Origin: Spirosoma aureum
GTDB lineage: Bacteria; Bacteroidota; Bacteroidia; Cytophagales; Spirosomataceae
Reading direction: 5' to 3'
Assembly: GCF_011604685.1 (NCBI RefSeq)
Contig: NZ_CP050063.1
Location: 2,378,501-2,442,500, forward strand
Length of the DNA stretch: 64,000 bases
Positions 52,425-61,528 of this stretch are shown here, one piece after another (positions within the stretch are counted from its first letter, which is position 1; each line of letters starts with the position of its first letter). The position numbers and the translations under genes were made by a program. Under the pieces are notes generated by a model. It saw nothing but the letters and a program-made list of their open reading frames with translations. It had not been told where the DNA came from and made no database searches.

Positions 52425-52656
52425 TCGTTGAAGACTAAGCCTGCCGGAATACCATATTTATTTTTGTCAGTCAGCTGATTAATTCTTTCGGCGCCGTGTT
52501 CAGGCCAATTGTCTGACAAAGCTCAACAATGGCTTTTGCCTGTTCTGATGGATAATCGTATTGCACTAAATCAGGAACAGAGCTTCCAAAACCTTCAGTA
52601 AGCAACGTTACTGGAAGTGGAGCAACTGTGCTACAGTTCGAAATTAACCCCAACAA
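52409..52656 (-). pseudogene. Decayed gene fragment of unknown family
   Basis: A minus-strand frame from ATG 52656 to TGA 52471 reads like normal protein (VPDLVQYDYPSEQAKAIVEL, then CQTIGLNTAPKELIS). A one-base shift at its end opens another stretch, NQLTDKNKYGIPAGLVFNDK followed by TQE and TGA at 52409-52411. The natural composition in both segments suggests one old gene broken by a single-base change and cut off at its 5' side by the permease gene. The family is not recognised. Confidence 0.35.
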
Positions 52657-52658
52657 CT

Positions 52659-55016
52659 ATGTTCCGCAATTACCTCAAAATTGCAGTTCGGAGTTTGCTA
52701 AAGAACAAACTCTACTCATCCATCAACGTATTGGGGTTAGCGCTCGGAATGGCGTGTAGTTTGCTGATTGGGCTCTGGGTACGTGATGAACTGAGCTATG
52801 ATCGCTTTCTGCCCGATGCGGAGCATATCCAGTATGTTCGGGTTAATTTTCCTTATAACGGCGAAACCGTCACGAATTTCGTCACACCCGGCCCTTTACA
52901 GGAAGCCATTGCGAAAGATGTGCCTCAGGTGGCCGCTGTCACAAAAATTAATTATGGGCCGGAGCTTTTGATAAAAGTCGGTGAAAGAAACGCCAAAGAA
53001 AAAGGTCATTACGCCACCGACGATTTTTTTGGGGTATTCGATCTGCCCGTAGTTGATGGCAATCCCAAAGCGGCACTAGCCCAAACCAATCAGATTGTTA
53101 TTACCAAAAAGATAGCCGAAAAATATTTCCCGAATAGCCCGGCCATTGGTAAAACACTGCAACTTGACAATGACAAATTCTACGTTGTTGGTGCCGTAAT
53201 TGACGATTTACCGCACAACTCAACGCTGCAATTCGACTGGCTCGTAAACTGGAAAGTACAGGAGCAGGATTGGATGAAAACCTGGGGCAATAATGGGTTC
53301 TATACGTATGTTCGGCTCAAACCTAATACGACGATTGCCCAGGCCGAAGCCGCCATGAAACATATCTATCCGCGCTACGGAGGAAAAAACTTCGATACAG
53401 GACGGCCAACATTGCAACCCATGACCGACCTGCACCTGTATGCAGACTACAAAAATGGACACTCGGTTGGGGGACGGATTGAATACGTTCGCATTTTCTC
53501 GATTGTTGCGCTGTTTATCCTGCTCATTGCCTGTATCAATTTCATGAATCTGGCAACCGCCCGCTCGGCAATGCGTGCCAAAGAAGTGGGCGTCAGAAAA
53601 GTGGTTGGCGCTTTACGTTCATCGCTGATCGGACAGTTTTTGAGCGAATCAATCGTTACGAGTTTATTAGCCGTTGTGTTGGCATTCGGGCTGGTTTGGG
53701 CCGTTTTGCCAACCTTTAACGCCTTATTTGGCAAACAGATCGTACTTAATCTTGCCGAGCCGACACTCTGGCTCATTGTTACAATACTGGTACTGATAAC
53801 AGGCTTCCTGTCAGGAAGTTACCCGGCTTTGTTTCTGTCATCGCTGCAACCCATCAAAATTCTCAAGGGTCGCTTACAGTTCGGTGCCGGACCTGCTCTG
53901 TTTCGCCGGGCACTGGTTGTCTTTCAGTTTTCGCTGTCTATTTTCCTGATTGTGGGTATGCTGGTTGTGGGTAAACAGATGGATTATCTGCGCACTAAAA
54001 ACCTGGGCCTTGACCGCGAAAATGTGGTTTACATACCCCTGGAAGGCGAAATTGCTCAGCCTAAAAAGCTGGAACCATTTCGACAGGAGGTACTGCGGGC
54101 ACCATCCATTGCTTCGGCATCAACAGCGATGTCATTACCCGTAAGTGTACAAAGCACATCCGGCGATTTGAACTGGACGGGCAAAGACCCAGCCTTACAA
54201 ACAACCGTCTCAGCGATGGCTATCGGGGCCGATTTCATTAAAACGATGAATATCAAATTGGTAAGTGGTCGCGATTTTCGCGCAGATAGCCCCGCCGATT
54301 CATCAAATTACCTGATCAACGAAGCCACGGCCAAACTGATGGGAATGAAAGATCCCGTTGGTAAAGAAATCACATTTTGGAATGGAAAAGGACGGGTTGT
54401 CGGGCTGATGAAAGATTTTCATCTGACTTCATTACACGAGGCCATTAATCCCTTGGTATTGGTTTTTAATCCGTTGAATACGAGTTATTTACTGGTGAAA
54501 ACTCGTGCTGGTCAAACCCAGCAGGCCATCGCTGATTTAGAACGAATCACGAAGGAGTTTAATCCGAATTATCCCTTCAACTATCATTTTGTTGACGAAG
54601 CCTACGAAAAATTATACCGTAGTGAACAGCAGGTGAACGCCCTGGTCAATTATTTCGGCGTACTCGCTATTCTGATTTCGTGTCTGGGCTTATTTGCTCT
54701 CGCGGCATTTACCGCTGAACAGCGTACCAAGGAAATAGGCGTCCGGAAAGTGCTGGGCGCCAGTGTCACAAACATCATTGGGTTGCTTTCTAAAGACTTC
54801 CTGAAACTCGTCGTCATTGCGCTTGTCCTGGCTTCGCCGTTAGCCTGGTGGGCGGTGAGTACCTGGCTGGGGACGTTTGCATACCAAACAGAATTGGGCT
54901 GGTGGATTTTCGGTGTTGCCGGTCTTCTGGCACTATTAATCGCTTTTTTAACGGTCAGCTATCAGAGCATTAAAGCAGCCCTGATGAATCCGGTTACGAG
55001 TTTGCGAAGCGAATAA
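52659..55016 (+). CDS. FtsX/MacB-type ABC permease, paralogue 1
   Basis: A 785-residue permease with two MacB_PCD-FtsX units. TM1 (SSINVLGLALGMACSLLIGL) is followed by a periplasmic domain to about residue 280; three helices follow between about 285 and 400 (IACINFMNLATARSAMRAKE, GVRKVVGALRSSL). A second unit has a helix near 430, a periplasmic domain and three C-terminal helices (SCLGLFALAAFTAEQRTKEI). The start at 52659 (MFRNYLKIAVRSLLKN) matches its paralogues. It probably moves or senses lipophilic or peptide cargo using the ATPase upstream. Confidence 0.93.
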   Translation: MFRNYLKIAVRSLLKNKLYSSINVLGLALGMACSLLIGLWVRDELSYDRFLPDAEHIQYVRVNFPYNGETVTNFVTPGPLQEAIAKDVPQVAAVTKINYGPELLIKVGERNAKEKGHYATDDFFGVFDLPVVDGNPKAALAQTNQIVITKKIAEKYFPNSPAIGKTLQLDNDKFYVVGAVIDDLPHNSTLQFDWLVNWKVQEQDWMKTWGNNGFYTYVRLKPNTTIAQAEAAMKHIYPRYGGKNFDTGRPTLQPMTDLHLYADYKNGHSVGGRIEYVRIFSIVALFILLIACINFMNLATARSAMRAKEVGVRKVVGALRSSLIGQFLSESIVTSLLAVVLAFGLVWAVLPTFNALFGKQIVLNLAEPTLWLIVTILVLITGFLSGSYPALFLSSLQPIKILKGRLQFGAGPALFRRALVVFQFSLSIFLIVGMLVVGKQMDYLRTKNLGLDRENVVYIPLEGEIAQPKKLEPFRQEVLRAPSIASASTAMSLPVSVQSTSGDLNWTGKDPALQTTVSAMAIGADFIKTMNIKLVSGRDFRADSPADSSNYLINEATAKLMGMKDPVGKEITFWNGKGRVVGLMKDFHLTSLHEAINPLVLVFNPLNTSYLLVKTRAGQTQQAIADLERITKEFNPNYPFNYHFVDEAYEKLYRSEQQVNALVNYFGVLAILISCLGLFALAAFTAEQRTKEIGVRKVLGASVTNIIGLLSKDFLKLVVIALVLASPLAWWAVSTWLGTFAYQTELGWWIFGVAGLLALLIAFLTVSYQSIKAALMNPVTSLRSE

Positions 55017-55050
55017 AGGACCTTAAACGGTATGAAGTAGCTTTTCTTTT

Positions 55051-55088
55051 TTCTGCTCGCTACTGGCCTGTGCTTTTAGCGAGCAGAA
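55051..55088. terminator. 12-bp hairpin between permeases 1 and 2
   Basis: Perfect arms 55051-55062 and 55077-55088 with a 14-base loop, 35 bases after permease 1. A T-run precedes the stem rather than following it, so strong termination on the plus strand is uncertain. Confidence 0.5.
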
Positions 55089-55198
55089 TCATTTGTAGGA
55101 AGTGTAGTCTGCCGAAAAGTATGTTGAGTCATAATAGGGGATATGAATCCTTGTAAAATACTGATTTTCAAAAAATTACATACAGATAGATCATTCGT

Positions 55199-57616
55199 AT
55201 GCTGCGCAATTATCTGAAAATAGCCTTTCGCACGCTCTGGAAAAACAGTACACATTCACTGATCAACATTGTTGGTTTATCGGTCGCGTTTGGTACCTGT
55301 GTATTGCTATTTCTGACAGCCACCTTTGAACTATCCTATGACCGGTTTCATACGGATTCAGACCGGTTGTTTCGTCTTTATTTCCTGTCTTCTAATCGAG
55401 ATGGTACTCCCGACAAAAGTAGTACGATGCCTTATCCGATTTCGCCCGCACTCAAAGCGGAGTTTCCGGAGATCGAAGGGGTTTCCCGCTATTTTAATCG
55501 AACGGCGAGCGTTCGGCGGAAAGATCAGGCCTACGGCAAAAACGTCAGAATGGTCGGTGCTGATTTTCTGAAAATGTTCACGTTTCTGCTCCTGAAAGGT
55601 AATTCAGGAACGGCGATGAATAGCTTAAGTGATATTGTCATCAGCGAGAGCATGGCCAGGGATATTTTCGGTAAGGAAGACCCACTCGGTAAACCACTCC
55701 AGCTTCGGATGAATAACACCTGGCAGGCCTTTACGGTCACGGGTGTGGTTAGTGATGCGCCTAAAAATTCAACATTCGACTATGATGCACTTATTCGAAG
55801 CGAGAATGCCGGCGACTATGAAGAAAATAAAAGCCGTTGGGACCATGGTAATCATGATGTCTACGTCAAACTAAAAGCAGGTACTGACCCGCAAACGCTG
55901 CAAAGGCGGACGCAGGCATTCATGGACAAATACTTTGCGAAAGACAATAAAGAGCAAAAGGAGTTGGGGTATCCAAAAAATGAGCTGGGTTTCCAGCGAA
56001 GCCTGATTCTACAGCCGTTATTAACGGTTCACTTTGACACCGAAACCACGCACGGGCTTGGTATTAGCCGCACATACGTAGTCACGTTGTTGCTGGTTGG
56101 GTTCTTCATACTGGCGATTGCCTGTATTAATTTCATCAATCTAACAATTGCTCAATCGTTCTCACGGGCGCGCGAAGTAGGCGTTCGGAAGTCACTGGGG
56201 GCGCAGCGTGTGCAGTTATTTGGGCAAATATGGGGCGAAACACTGATGCTTTGTCTGGGCGCCTTACTGATTGGATTGGGGTTAGCTTATTCGGCCTTAC
56301 CTTACTTTAATCGATCATTTCAAAGCCACCTGACATTAGCCGATTTTTTGAAACCGAGCGTGTTACTTATAACCGGATTCGGTTTTCTAGTCATTACACT
56401 GGTGGCTGGTGGCTATCCATCCTGGTTCGTGACACGTTTCAATGCCGTTGAGGTGCTGAAAGGGAGAGTGAAGATGAGTCGACCCGGTTTGCTCCGTAAT
56501 TCGCTCATTGTTACCCAGTTTACCATTGCCTGCCTGCTCATTGTGTGTACGGTCATTGTCCGTCAGCAGATCAATTACCTGCAACAGAAACCGATGGGCC
56601 TTGATAAGGAGCAGGTTGTCAGCATACCGGTAGGGAATGACTTAAATGGTAACGATGCGCTGAAAACCATGCGAGACCGACTGGCTAATCAACCAAACAT
56701 AGCCGCCGTATCGGGTTCAGGCGTTAACATTGGTGCCGGGCTGGATGGAAGTTCATCGCGCATGATGTACGGCTTTCTATACGGCAAACGAAATATCACC
56801 TGCGACTGGCTACGGATCGACACAGATTACCTGAAAACGATGGGTGTCAAATTGCTACAGGGCCGTGATTTTAGTACATCGTTCAGTACCGACTCGAGTT
56901 CGGCCATACTCATTACGCAAAGTATGGCAAAGCAATTGGGAGAAACCAACCCAATTGGCAAGTTCATCAAGCCTGATAACAAAGAGTTTCAGATCGTTGG
57001 TGTTGTCTCTGACTTCAATCTGTATTCACTACATCAGGAGGCCAAGCCCATTGCGCTGCAAATGCAATCGAACTCTCCCATTCAATACATTCTGGTTCGG
57101 GTAAATCCTCAAAATCTGACTGGCGCGATGGAAAGCATTAAAAAAGCCTGGAAGACGGTTGCGCCGAAGCAGGAGTTTATTGGATCATTTCTGGATGAAA
57201 ATACCGAGCGGTGGTATAAAAAAGAACAGCGGTTGGCTACCATTTTCTCATCGGCCGCCGGGGTTGCTATTTTATTATCGTGTATGGGATTGTTTTCCAT
57301 TGCGTTGATATCGATTCAGCAACGGACCAAAGAAATTGGGGTACGTAAAGTGCTGGGTGCATCCGTAACCAGCATCGTAACCCTGCTTTCGAAAGATTTT
57401 CTGAAACTTGTTTTGATTGCCATAGTCGTTGCATCACCCATTGCGTGGTGGGCCATGAATAAATGGTTGCAGGACTTCGCCTATAAGATTGACATTGACT
57501 GGTGGGTGTTTGTACTGGCGGGCGCATTAGCCATTGCCATTGCCTTGATAACCGTTTGTTTCCAAAGTATTAAGGCGGCTCTGATGAATCCAGTAAAATC
57601 ATTACGTTCCGAATAA
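55199..57616 (+). CDS. FtsX/MacB-type ABC permease, paralogue 2
   Basis: An 805-residue permease. It shares the N-terminus MLRNYLKIAFRTLWKN, the loop IACINFINLTIAQSFSRARE, GVRKSLGAQRVQLFG, and the C-terminus SIKAALMNPVKSLRSE with its neighbours. It differs in the central periplasmic domains. It has the same eight-helix layout. There is no ATPase gene beside it, so it presumably shares the one at 51648. A 182-base gap with a hairpin separates it from permease 1. Confidence 0.93.
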   Translation: MLRNYLKIAFRTLWKNSTHSLINIVGLSVAFGTCVLLFLTATFELSYDRFHTDSDRLFRLYFLSSNRDGTPDKSSTMPYPISPALKAEFPEIEGVSRYFNRTASVRRKDQAYGKNVRMVGADFLKMFTFLLLKGNSGTAMNSLSDIVISESMARDIFGKEDPLGKPLQLRMNNTWQAFTVTGVVSDAPKNSTFDYDALIRSENAGDYEENKSRWDHGNHDVYVKLKAGTDPQTLQRRTQAFMDKYFAKDNKEQKELGYPKNELGFQRSLILQPLLTVHFDTETTHGLGISRTYVVTLLLVGFFILAIACINFINLTIAQSFSRAREVGVRKSLGAQRVQLFGQIWGETLMLCLGALLIGLGLAYSALPYFNRSFQSHLTLADFLKPSVLLITGFGFLVITLVAGGYPSWFVTRFNAVEVLKGRVKMSRPGLLRNSLIVTQFTIACLLIVCTVIVRQQINYLQQKPMGLDKEQVVSIPVGNDLNGNDALKTMRDRLANQPNIAAVSGSGVNIGAGLDGSSSRMMYGFLYGKRNITCDWLRIDTDYLKTMGVKLLQGRDFSTSFSTDSSSAILITQSMAKQLGETNPIGKFIKPDNKEFQIVGVVSDFNLYSLHQEAKPIALQMQSNSPIQYILVRVNPQNLTGAMESIKKAWKTVAPKQEFIGSFLDENTERWYKKEQRLATIFSSAAGVAILLSCMGLFSIALISIQQRTKEIGVRKVLGASVTSIVTLLSKDFLKLVLIAIVVASPIAWWAMNKWLQDFAYKIDIDWWVFVLAGALAIAIALITVCFQSIKAALMNPVKSLRSE

Positions 57617-57661
57617 TCTAGAGTTGCAGGTATCTCGCTATCAGATACCTGCAACTCTAGA
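57617..57661 (+). terminator. Perfect 19-bp hairpin between permease 2 and a small gene
   Basis: Arms 57617-57635 and 57643-57661 are exact complements with a 7-base loop, directly after the stop of permease 2 and followed by ATTTT. It is 20 bases before the small gene at 57681. Confidence 0.7.
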
Positions 57662-57680
57662 TTTTCCTATTCCTAAAACC

Positions 57681-57875
57681 ATGCTTACTCAACTATACGA
57701 AAAATTAAGTGCACGACGGGATGCACTGGTCGCCTTATATGGCCATCGAAGCGGCTTGAGAGATTGTAATCCAGACGCTTATTCGCATTATCTACAGGAA
57801 ATCCGGGATTTGAACCGTCAGTTACGATTATTACGAGTAAGACTGATGAACAATTCTGGTCATCTGGCTGGCTAA
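57681..57875 (+). CDS. 64-residue basic hypothetical protein in the permease array
   Basis: A small, cytoplasmic, mostly helical protein rich in Arg and Leu (LTQLYEKLSARRDALVALYG; LQEIRDLNRQLRLLRVRLM). The ATG at 57681 is preferred; a longer reading from 57624 would begin inside the terminator hairpin. There is no signal peptide and no known domain. It lies between permeases 2 and 3 on the same strand, 33 bases before permease 3. It could be a small regulator or partner of the transporter; no function is claimed. Confidence 0.55.
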   Translation: MLTQLYEKLSARRDALVALYGHRSGLRDCNPDAYSHYLQEIRDLNRQLRLLRVRLMNNSGHLAG

Positions 57876-57908
57876 TCTGATAACTGGTTACTACATAAAT
57901 CCTCGATC

Positions 57909-60359
57909 ATGTTCCTCAACTACCTTAAAATCGCGTACCGAAATCTGCTTCGTCAGATGAGCTTTTCCGTCATCAACATTGTCGGGCTGACAGTCGGACT
58001 AACCTGTTGCTTTCTGATTCTGCTCTTTGTTCGTCACGAACTTAGCTACGATACATTTCATCAGAAATTTGACCGGATTTATCGGATTTCGTATTTACCC
58101 AAATTTGCCGGTTTGACAGAGCCGCTGGCCTTGACCCCACCGCCAGTTTCTCCATTGTTGACAGGTGCCTTTTCCGAAATTGAGAAATCGGCACGCGTGT
58201 ATAGGAGTAGTGCAACGATTGAAATACCCAATCCGCAACAGACTCGTCCCGTAAAATTCGATGAAGAACGATTTTTCTTTGGCGACTCGACACTGCTCGA
58301 TATTTTCTCGTTCAATTTCCGACAAGGCGATGCCCGAACGGCCCTGAAAGACAAATTTACTGTTGTCATCACCGACGAAATAGCCGCCAAATATTTTGGT
58401 ACGCAAAATCCACTTGGCAAAACCCTGATCTATGAAGGACAACATCCATTGCGCGTAACGGGTGTTGTGGATAAGTTTCCGGATAACTCGCACATTCATA
58501 TTGATTTGCTGTCGAATTATGAGACAATGTTTGCCACTGAAAGCGATCTGGTTCGGGAAAATCTCCCGCAAAACTGGGTCATTTCGCATGGATATACCTA
58601 TGTGCTGTTGCGGCCGGGACGATCGCCCGAATCTGTGAATGCCCGATTCCCGAAATTTTTGCTCGATCATGCCAATAAACAATTCGCCAAAGACATTGTC
58701 TATTCGCTCGAACCCCTGAAAGACATTCATCTTCGTTCCGATGCACAGAGTGGGCCTGAACCTTCGGGAAGCATGACCTACATTTATGTATTTATTGGCA
58801 TTGCCGTCATTACACTGCTGATTGCCTGTATCAATTTTGTGAATCTATCGACGGCCCGTTCGCTCAAACGGGCCAAAGAAGTTGGTATTCGTAAAGTGCT
58901 TGGTAGCGAAAAGAAGCAACTCATTGGGCAGTTTCTGGGAGAGTCAGTATTGCTTAGCAGTATTGCCTTACTGCTTTCTCTATTTCTGATTGCTTTACTG
59001 CTGCCTGTATTGAATAATCTGACCGGTAAACAGCTTACGATAAGTTATTTTCTGACCAATGGATGGTTAATCCTGCTGTTTGTGGGAATGGGTTTATTGA
59101 CCGGGCTATTGGCAGGTAGTTATCCCGCTTTTTTTGTGTCCAGTTTCCAGCCAATTACTACGTTGAAAGGCAATTTTGTGAGTGGTAAGGCACGGGGTGG
59201 CGCAGTTCGGCAAGTATTGTTGGGCGCGCAGTTTGTGGCATCGATCGCATTGATTATTGGTGCTATAATTTCGTTCCAGCAGCTTCGGTATATGAAAGAC
59301 CAGCCGCTGGGTTTCGATAAAGACTTTATCATCACCGCCAATACCCGTAATGATAAAATTACGAACGTATTTGCCACGCGTACCGACAGTGCTTATCTAC
59401 GACTGAAGGCTTTTCGGGAGGTTCTGCTTAAAAATCCGCATGTTAAAGAAGTAACGTTATCGACCCGTCGGATGGGTGATGGTGCGGTACGACGAAATGT
59501 GGTTCCAGAAGGACACACACCCGACGATAATCTGTTTGTGGGGGCGATGGGTGTTGATCACAATTTTGCTGAAACCTATGGGTTGACCTTTGTTGCCGGA
59601 CGCAATTTTTCCGAAGCCTATCCGACTGATAAAACCTCGGCCTTCCTGATTAATGAAACGGGCGTAAAGCAACTCGGCTGGAAGTCACCAGACGCAGCCG
59701 TCGGCAAGTCGGTAAATCTCGAAGGCAAACAGGGAAAGATTGTTGGTGTGCTGAAAGACTTTCATAATCAATCGCTTCAGAACCCGATTGAAGGTATGCT
59801 ATTGACCATCGATCAGCCGTTATTGACATTATTCTCGATTAAAATTCAGCCTCAGCAGGTTCCCGAAACATTAGACGCAATACGGCAGGAGTGGGATCGG
59901 TATTTTCCAGAGAAAGTATTTGCGTATGAGTTTGTTGATCAGAATCTGGCGCAGCGCTACGAACGTGAACAACGGTTGAGTAAACTCATTAGTTATTTTG
60001 CCGGACTGGCCATTCTGATTTCCTGCCTGGGCTTGTTCGGATTGGTATCACTCGTAACGCAGCAGAAAACAAAAGAAATTGGTATTCGGAAAGTATTAGG
60101 CGCGTCAGTCACGAATATTGTTCGACTTGTGTCGAAAGATTTTGTCATTTTGGTCCTGATCGCCCTTGTCATTGCTTCTCCGGTTGCCTGGTGGGCTATG
60201 AACAAATGGCTAACGGCTTTTGCCTATCGAATTGACATTCACTGGTGGGTATTTGCGCTGGCAGGATTGCTGGTTGTCGTTGTAACAATACTAACCGTTA
60301 GCTTCCAGAGCATCAAAGCTGCCCTGGTAAATCCGGTCAAAAGTTTGCGGGCGGAGTAG
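57909..60359 (+). CDS. FtsX/MacB-type ABC permease, paralogue 3
   Basis: An 816-residue permease starting MFLNYLKIAYRNLLRQMSFS. It carries the same repeated landmarks, IACINFVNLSTARSLKRAKE followed by VGIRKVLGSEKKQLIG, and in the second unit SCLGLFGLVSLVTQQKTKEI and GIRKVLGASVTNIVRLVSKD. The periplasmic domain at residues 50-280 diverges from paralogues 1, 2 and 4. It follows the 64-residue gene by 33 bases. It ends 48 bases before the conserved activator palindrome of the next gene. Confidence 0.93.
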   Translation: MFLNYLKIAYRNLLRQMSFSVINIVGLTVGLTCCFLILLFVRHELSYDTFHQKFDRIYRISYLPKFAGLTEPLALTPPPVSPLLTGAFSEIEKSARVYRSSATIEIPNPQQTRPVKFDEERFFFGDSTLLDIFSFNFRQGDARTALKDKFTVVITDEIAAKYFGTQNPLGKTLIYEGQHPLRVTGVVDKFPDNSHIHIDLLSNYETMFATESDLVRENLPQNWVISHGYTYVLLRPGRSPESVNARFPKFLLDHANKQFAKDIVYSLEPLKDIHLRSDAQSGPEPSGSMTYIYVFIGIAVITLLIACINFVNLSTARSLKRAKEVGIRKVLGSEKKQLIGQFLGESVLLSSIALLLSLFLIALLLPVLNNLTGKQLTISYFLTNGWLILLFVGMGLLTGLLAGSYPAFFVSSFQPITTLKGNFVSGKARGGAVRQVLLGAQFVASIALIIGAIISFQQLRYMKDQPLGFDKDFIITANTRNDKITNVFATRTDSAYLRLKAFREVLLKNPHVKEVTLSTRRMGDGAVRRNVVPEGHTPDDNLFVGAMGVDHNFAETYGLTFVAGRNFSEAYPTDKTSAFLINETGVKQLGWKSPDAAVGKSVNLEGKQGKIVGVLKDFHNQSLQNPIEGMLLTIDQPLLTLFSIKIQPQQVPETLDAIRQEWDRYFPEKVFAYEFVDQNLAQRYEREQRLSKLISYFAGLAILISCLGLFGLVSLVTQQKTKEIGIRKVLGASVTNIVRLVSKDFVILVLIALVIASPVAWWAMNKWLTAFAYRIDIHWWVFALAGLLVVVVTILTVSFQSIKAALVNPVKSLRAE

Positions 60360-60407
60360 GCTGAACGGCGCGTAAGCCTTGGTGTGATTCTGACTGTCCA
60401 CTGCCGT

Positions 60408-60439
60408 ACGAAAAATGTCCGTTTTCGGACATTTTTCGT
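60408..60439. promoter_or_regulatory. Activator-binding palindrome inside the permease array
   Basis: Perfect 14-bp arms (60408-60421 and 60426-60439) around TTTT. Its core, TGTCCG-TTTT-CGGACA (60416-60431), is the same TGTCCG-N4-CGGACA as at 50227-50242. It is 51 bases from the -24 element, against 53 at the adaptor promoter. It could also act as a terminator for permease 3. Confidence 0.65.
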
Positions 60440-60482
60440 GTTCTGTTCGGTGTAATTTGCTGATATTCAGAAAGTTTATAGC

Positions 60483-60498
60483 TTGGCATGATCCTAGC
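60483..60498 (+). promoter_or_regulatory. Sigma-54-type promoter of the secreted-protein gene
   Basis: TTGGCATGATCCTAGC fits the -24/-12 consensus with GG and GC twelve bases apart. An IHF-like box (TAATTTGCTGATA, 60453-60465, one base from consensus) lies upstream, 30 bases before the -24 box. The gene starts at 60556. Confidence 0.7.
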
Positions 60499-60555
60499 TG
60501 GAAACATATCGCACAACTATGCTCACCTCTAATTAAGACGAACCGCTGCCGATTT

Positions 60556-61152
60556 ATGAAAACGCTACTTACCCTCCTCCTCCTTGCAGTCGGCTTTAGC
60601 GCAGTAGCGCAACGGTCATCGTTTAGCAAAGAAGTGACGACCGACGGTCAGCAACTTCGGATTCGTGTCGATGCTGAACAATCAGGGCGCTCCCTGCATT
60701 TCAATCGTTCATTCGATGTATCTGAACTGGATGCCAGAGCGGTTAAAGCACTGGAGAATCATATACTCGATTCGCTGGATCAGGAATTTGATGGTCGTTA
60801 TGCAGGGGTATTTAATGAGCGTAAGCGCGACGTAAAAAACAAGAAGAAGCAGAGTGATGAAGCAACTGTTTCTATGGTTGTCGTGAACACCAACGAAGAC
60901 ACGAACCGCGACGAAAAAATTGTTGCCACATCGAAGCATGAGTTATCGTCAAGTGATGTAGCTCCAGCATCTGTCATTCACCGGGAAGACAAAGAAAACG
61001 GTCGGCTCTGGATGCAATATACATTCAAGAAAGACGGTGATGAACTCGTGTTCGAGCGTACTGCCAATGTTCTCGGCAAAAGCGAGAGCGAAAAGAAGGC
61101 TATCATTCAGGAAACCGAACGTAGTCTGGGTATCAAATCCATGAATCAGTAG
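60556..61152 (+). CDS. Secreted protein of unknown function under a sigma-54-type promoter
   Basis: A 198-residue exported protein. MKTLLTLLLLAVGFSAVAQ is a clear signal peptide. The mature part is hydrophilic and strongly charged, with two similar stretches, LRIRVDAEQSGRSLHFNRSF and YTFKKDGDELVFERTANVLG, which suggests a repeated beta unit. A Lys/Arg-rich linker lies at about residues 90-105. A longer reading from 60415 would run through the promoter and is rejected. No family is recognised. It has its own activator site and terminator inside the permease array and so is probably made together with the transporter. Confidence 0.75.
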   Translation: MKTLLTLLLLAVGFSAVAQRSSFSKEVTTDGQQLRIRVDAEQSGRSLHFNRSFDVSELDARAVKALENHILDSLDQEFDGRYAGVFNERKRDVKNKKKQSDEATVSMVVVNTNEDTNRDEKIVATSKHELSSSDVAPASVIHREDKENGRLWMQYTFKKDGDELVFERTANVLGKSESEKKAIIQETERSLGIKSMNQ

Positions 61153-61179
61153 ATAAAACTGCATAGGGCAGCTGATATA

Positions 61180-61213
61180 AGCAGGGAAACCGTTTCTCTG
61201 CTCTAAATTTTTT
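61180..61213 (+). terminator. Hairpin with T-run after the secreted-protein gene
   Basis: Imperfect 11-bp arms around 61180-61202 followed by ATTTTTT, 27 bases after the stop codon. Confidence 0.5.
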
Positions 61214-61250
61214 ATGCCCTGACCAAGAAAATCATCTCATTATCCGAAAC

Positions 61251-61277
61251 AAGTTGACACCCTGTGATAGTCAACTT
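61251..61277. repeat. Inverted repeat in the gap before permease 4
   Basis: Perfect 8-bp arms AAGTTGAC (61251-61258) and GTCAACTT (61270-61277). Its position before a terminator and a new transport gene allows either an operator or an RNA stem. Confidence 0.35.
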
Positions 61278-61296
61278 ATGTGAGCGGTATGGCTCT

Positions 61297-61337
61297 AAAA
61301 GAATAACATTGATCGTATTGGTCACTGTTATTCTTTT
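61297..61337 (+). terminator. 12-bp hairpin with long T-run
   Basis: Arms 61297-61308 and 61326-61337 are exact complements, ending in TTTTTTT. It is a typical intrinsic terminator, well after the secreted-protein gene. The 376-base gap 61153-61528 therefore holds terminators and probably a promoter for permease 4, though I see no clear -7 or -24 box. Confidence 0.7.
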
Positions 61338-61528
61338 TTTATAGGACATTGCTTACAGATAGAATGGAAATTGGCAGGAATTGTAAAGCTAACTCCTTGC
61401 TGATCGTAAGTTTTTGATGCCCTAAAGCAGCGTTTCTGACCCCGATTGCATCTTTACGCTGTCTGTGAGTATCTCTCTGCACGGTGTTTTGCTAACGCAT
61501 GAGAAACGCTCAATCAACCCCTAACACT

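Noticed and set aside
60408..60439. Reading the 14-bp hairpin only as a terminator of permease 3
   Set aside because: Possible, but the core palindrome equals the one at 50227-50242 and has almost the same distance to a sigma-54-type promoter, which a plain terminator does not explain.
61464..61492. Sigma-54-like sequence before permease 4 (TGCACGGTGTTTTGC)
   Set aside because: The required GG at -24 is missing when the GC at -12 is aligned, and no activator palindrome is nearby.
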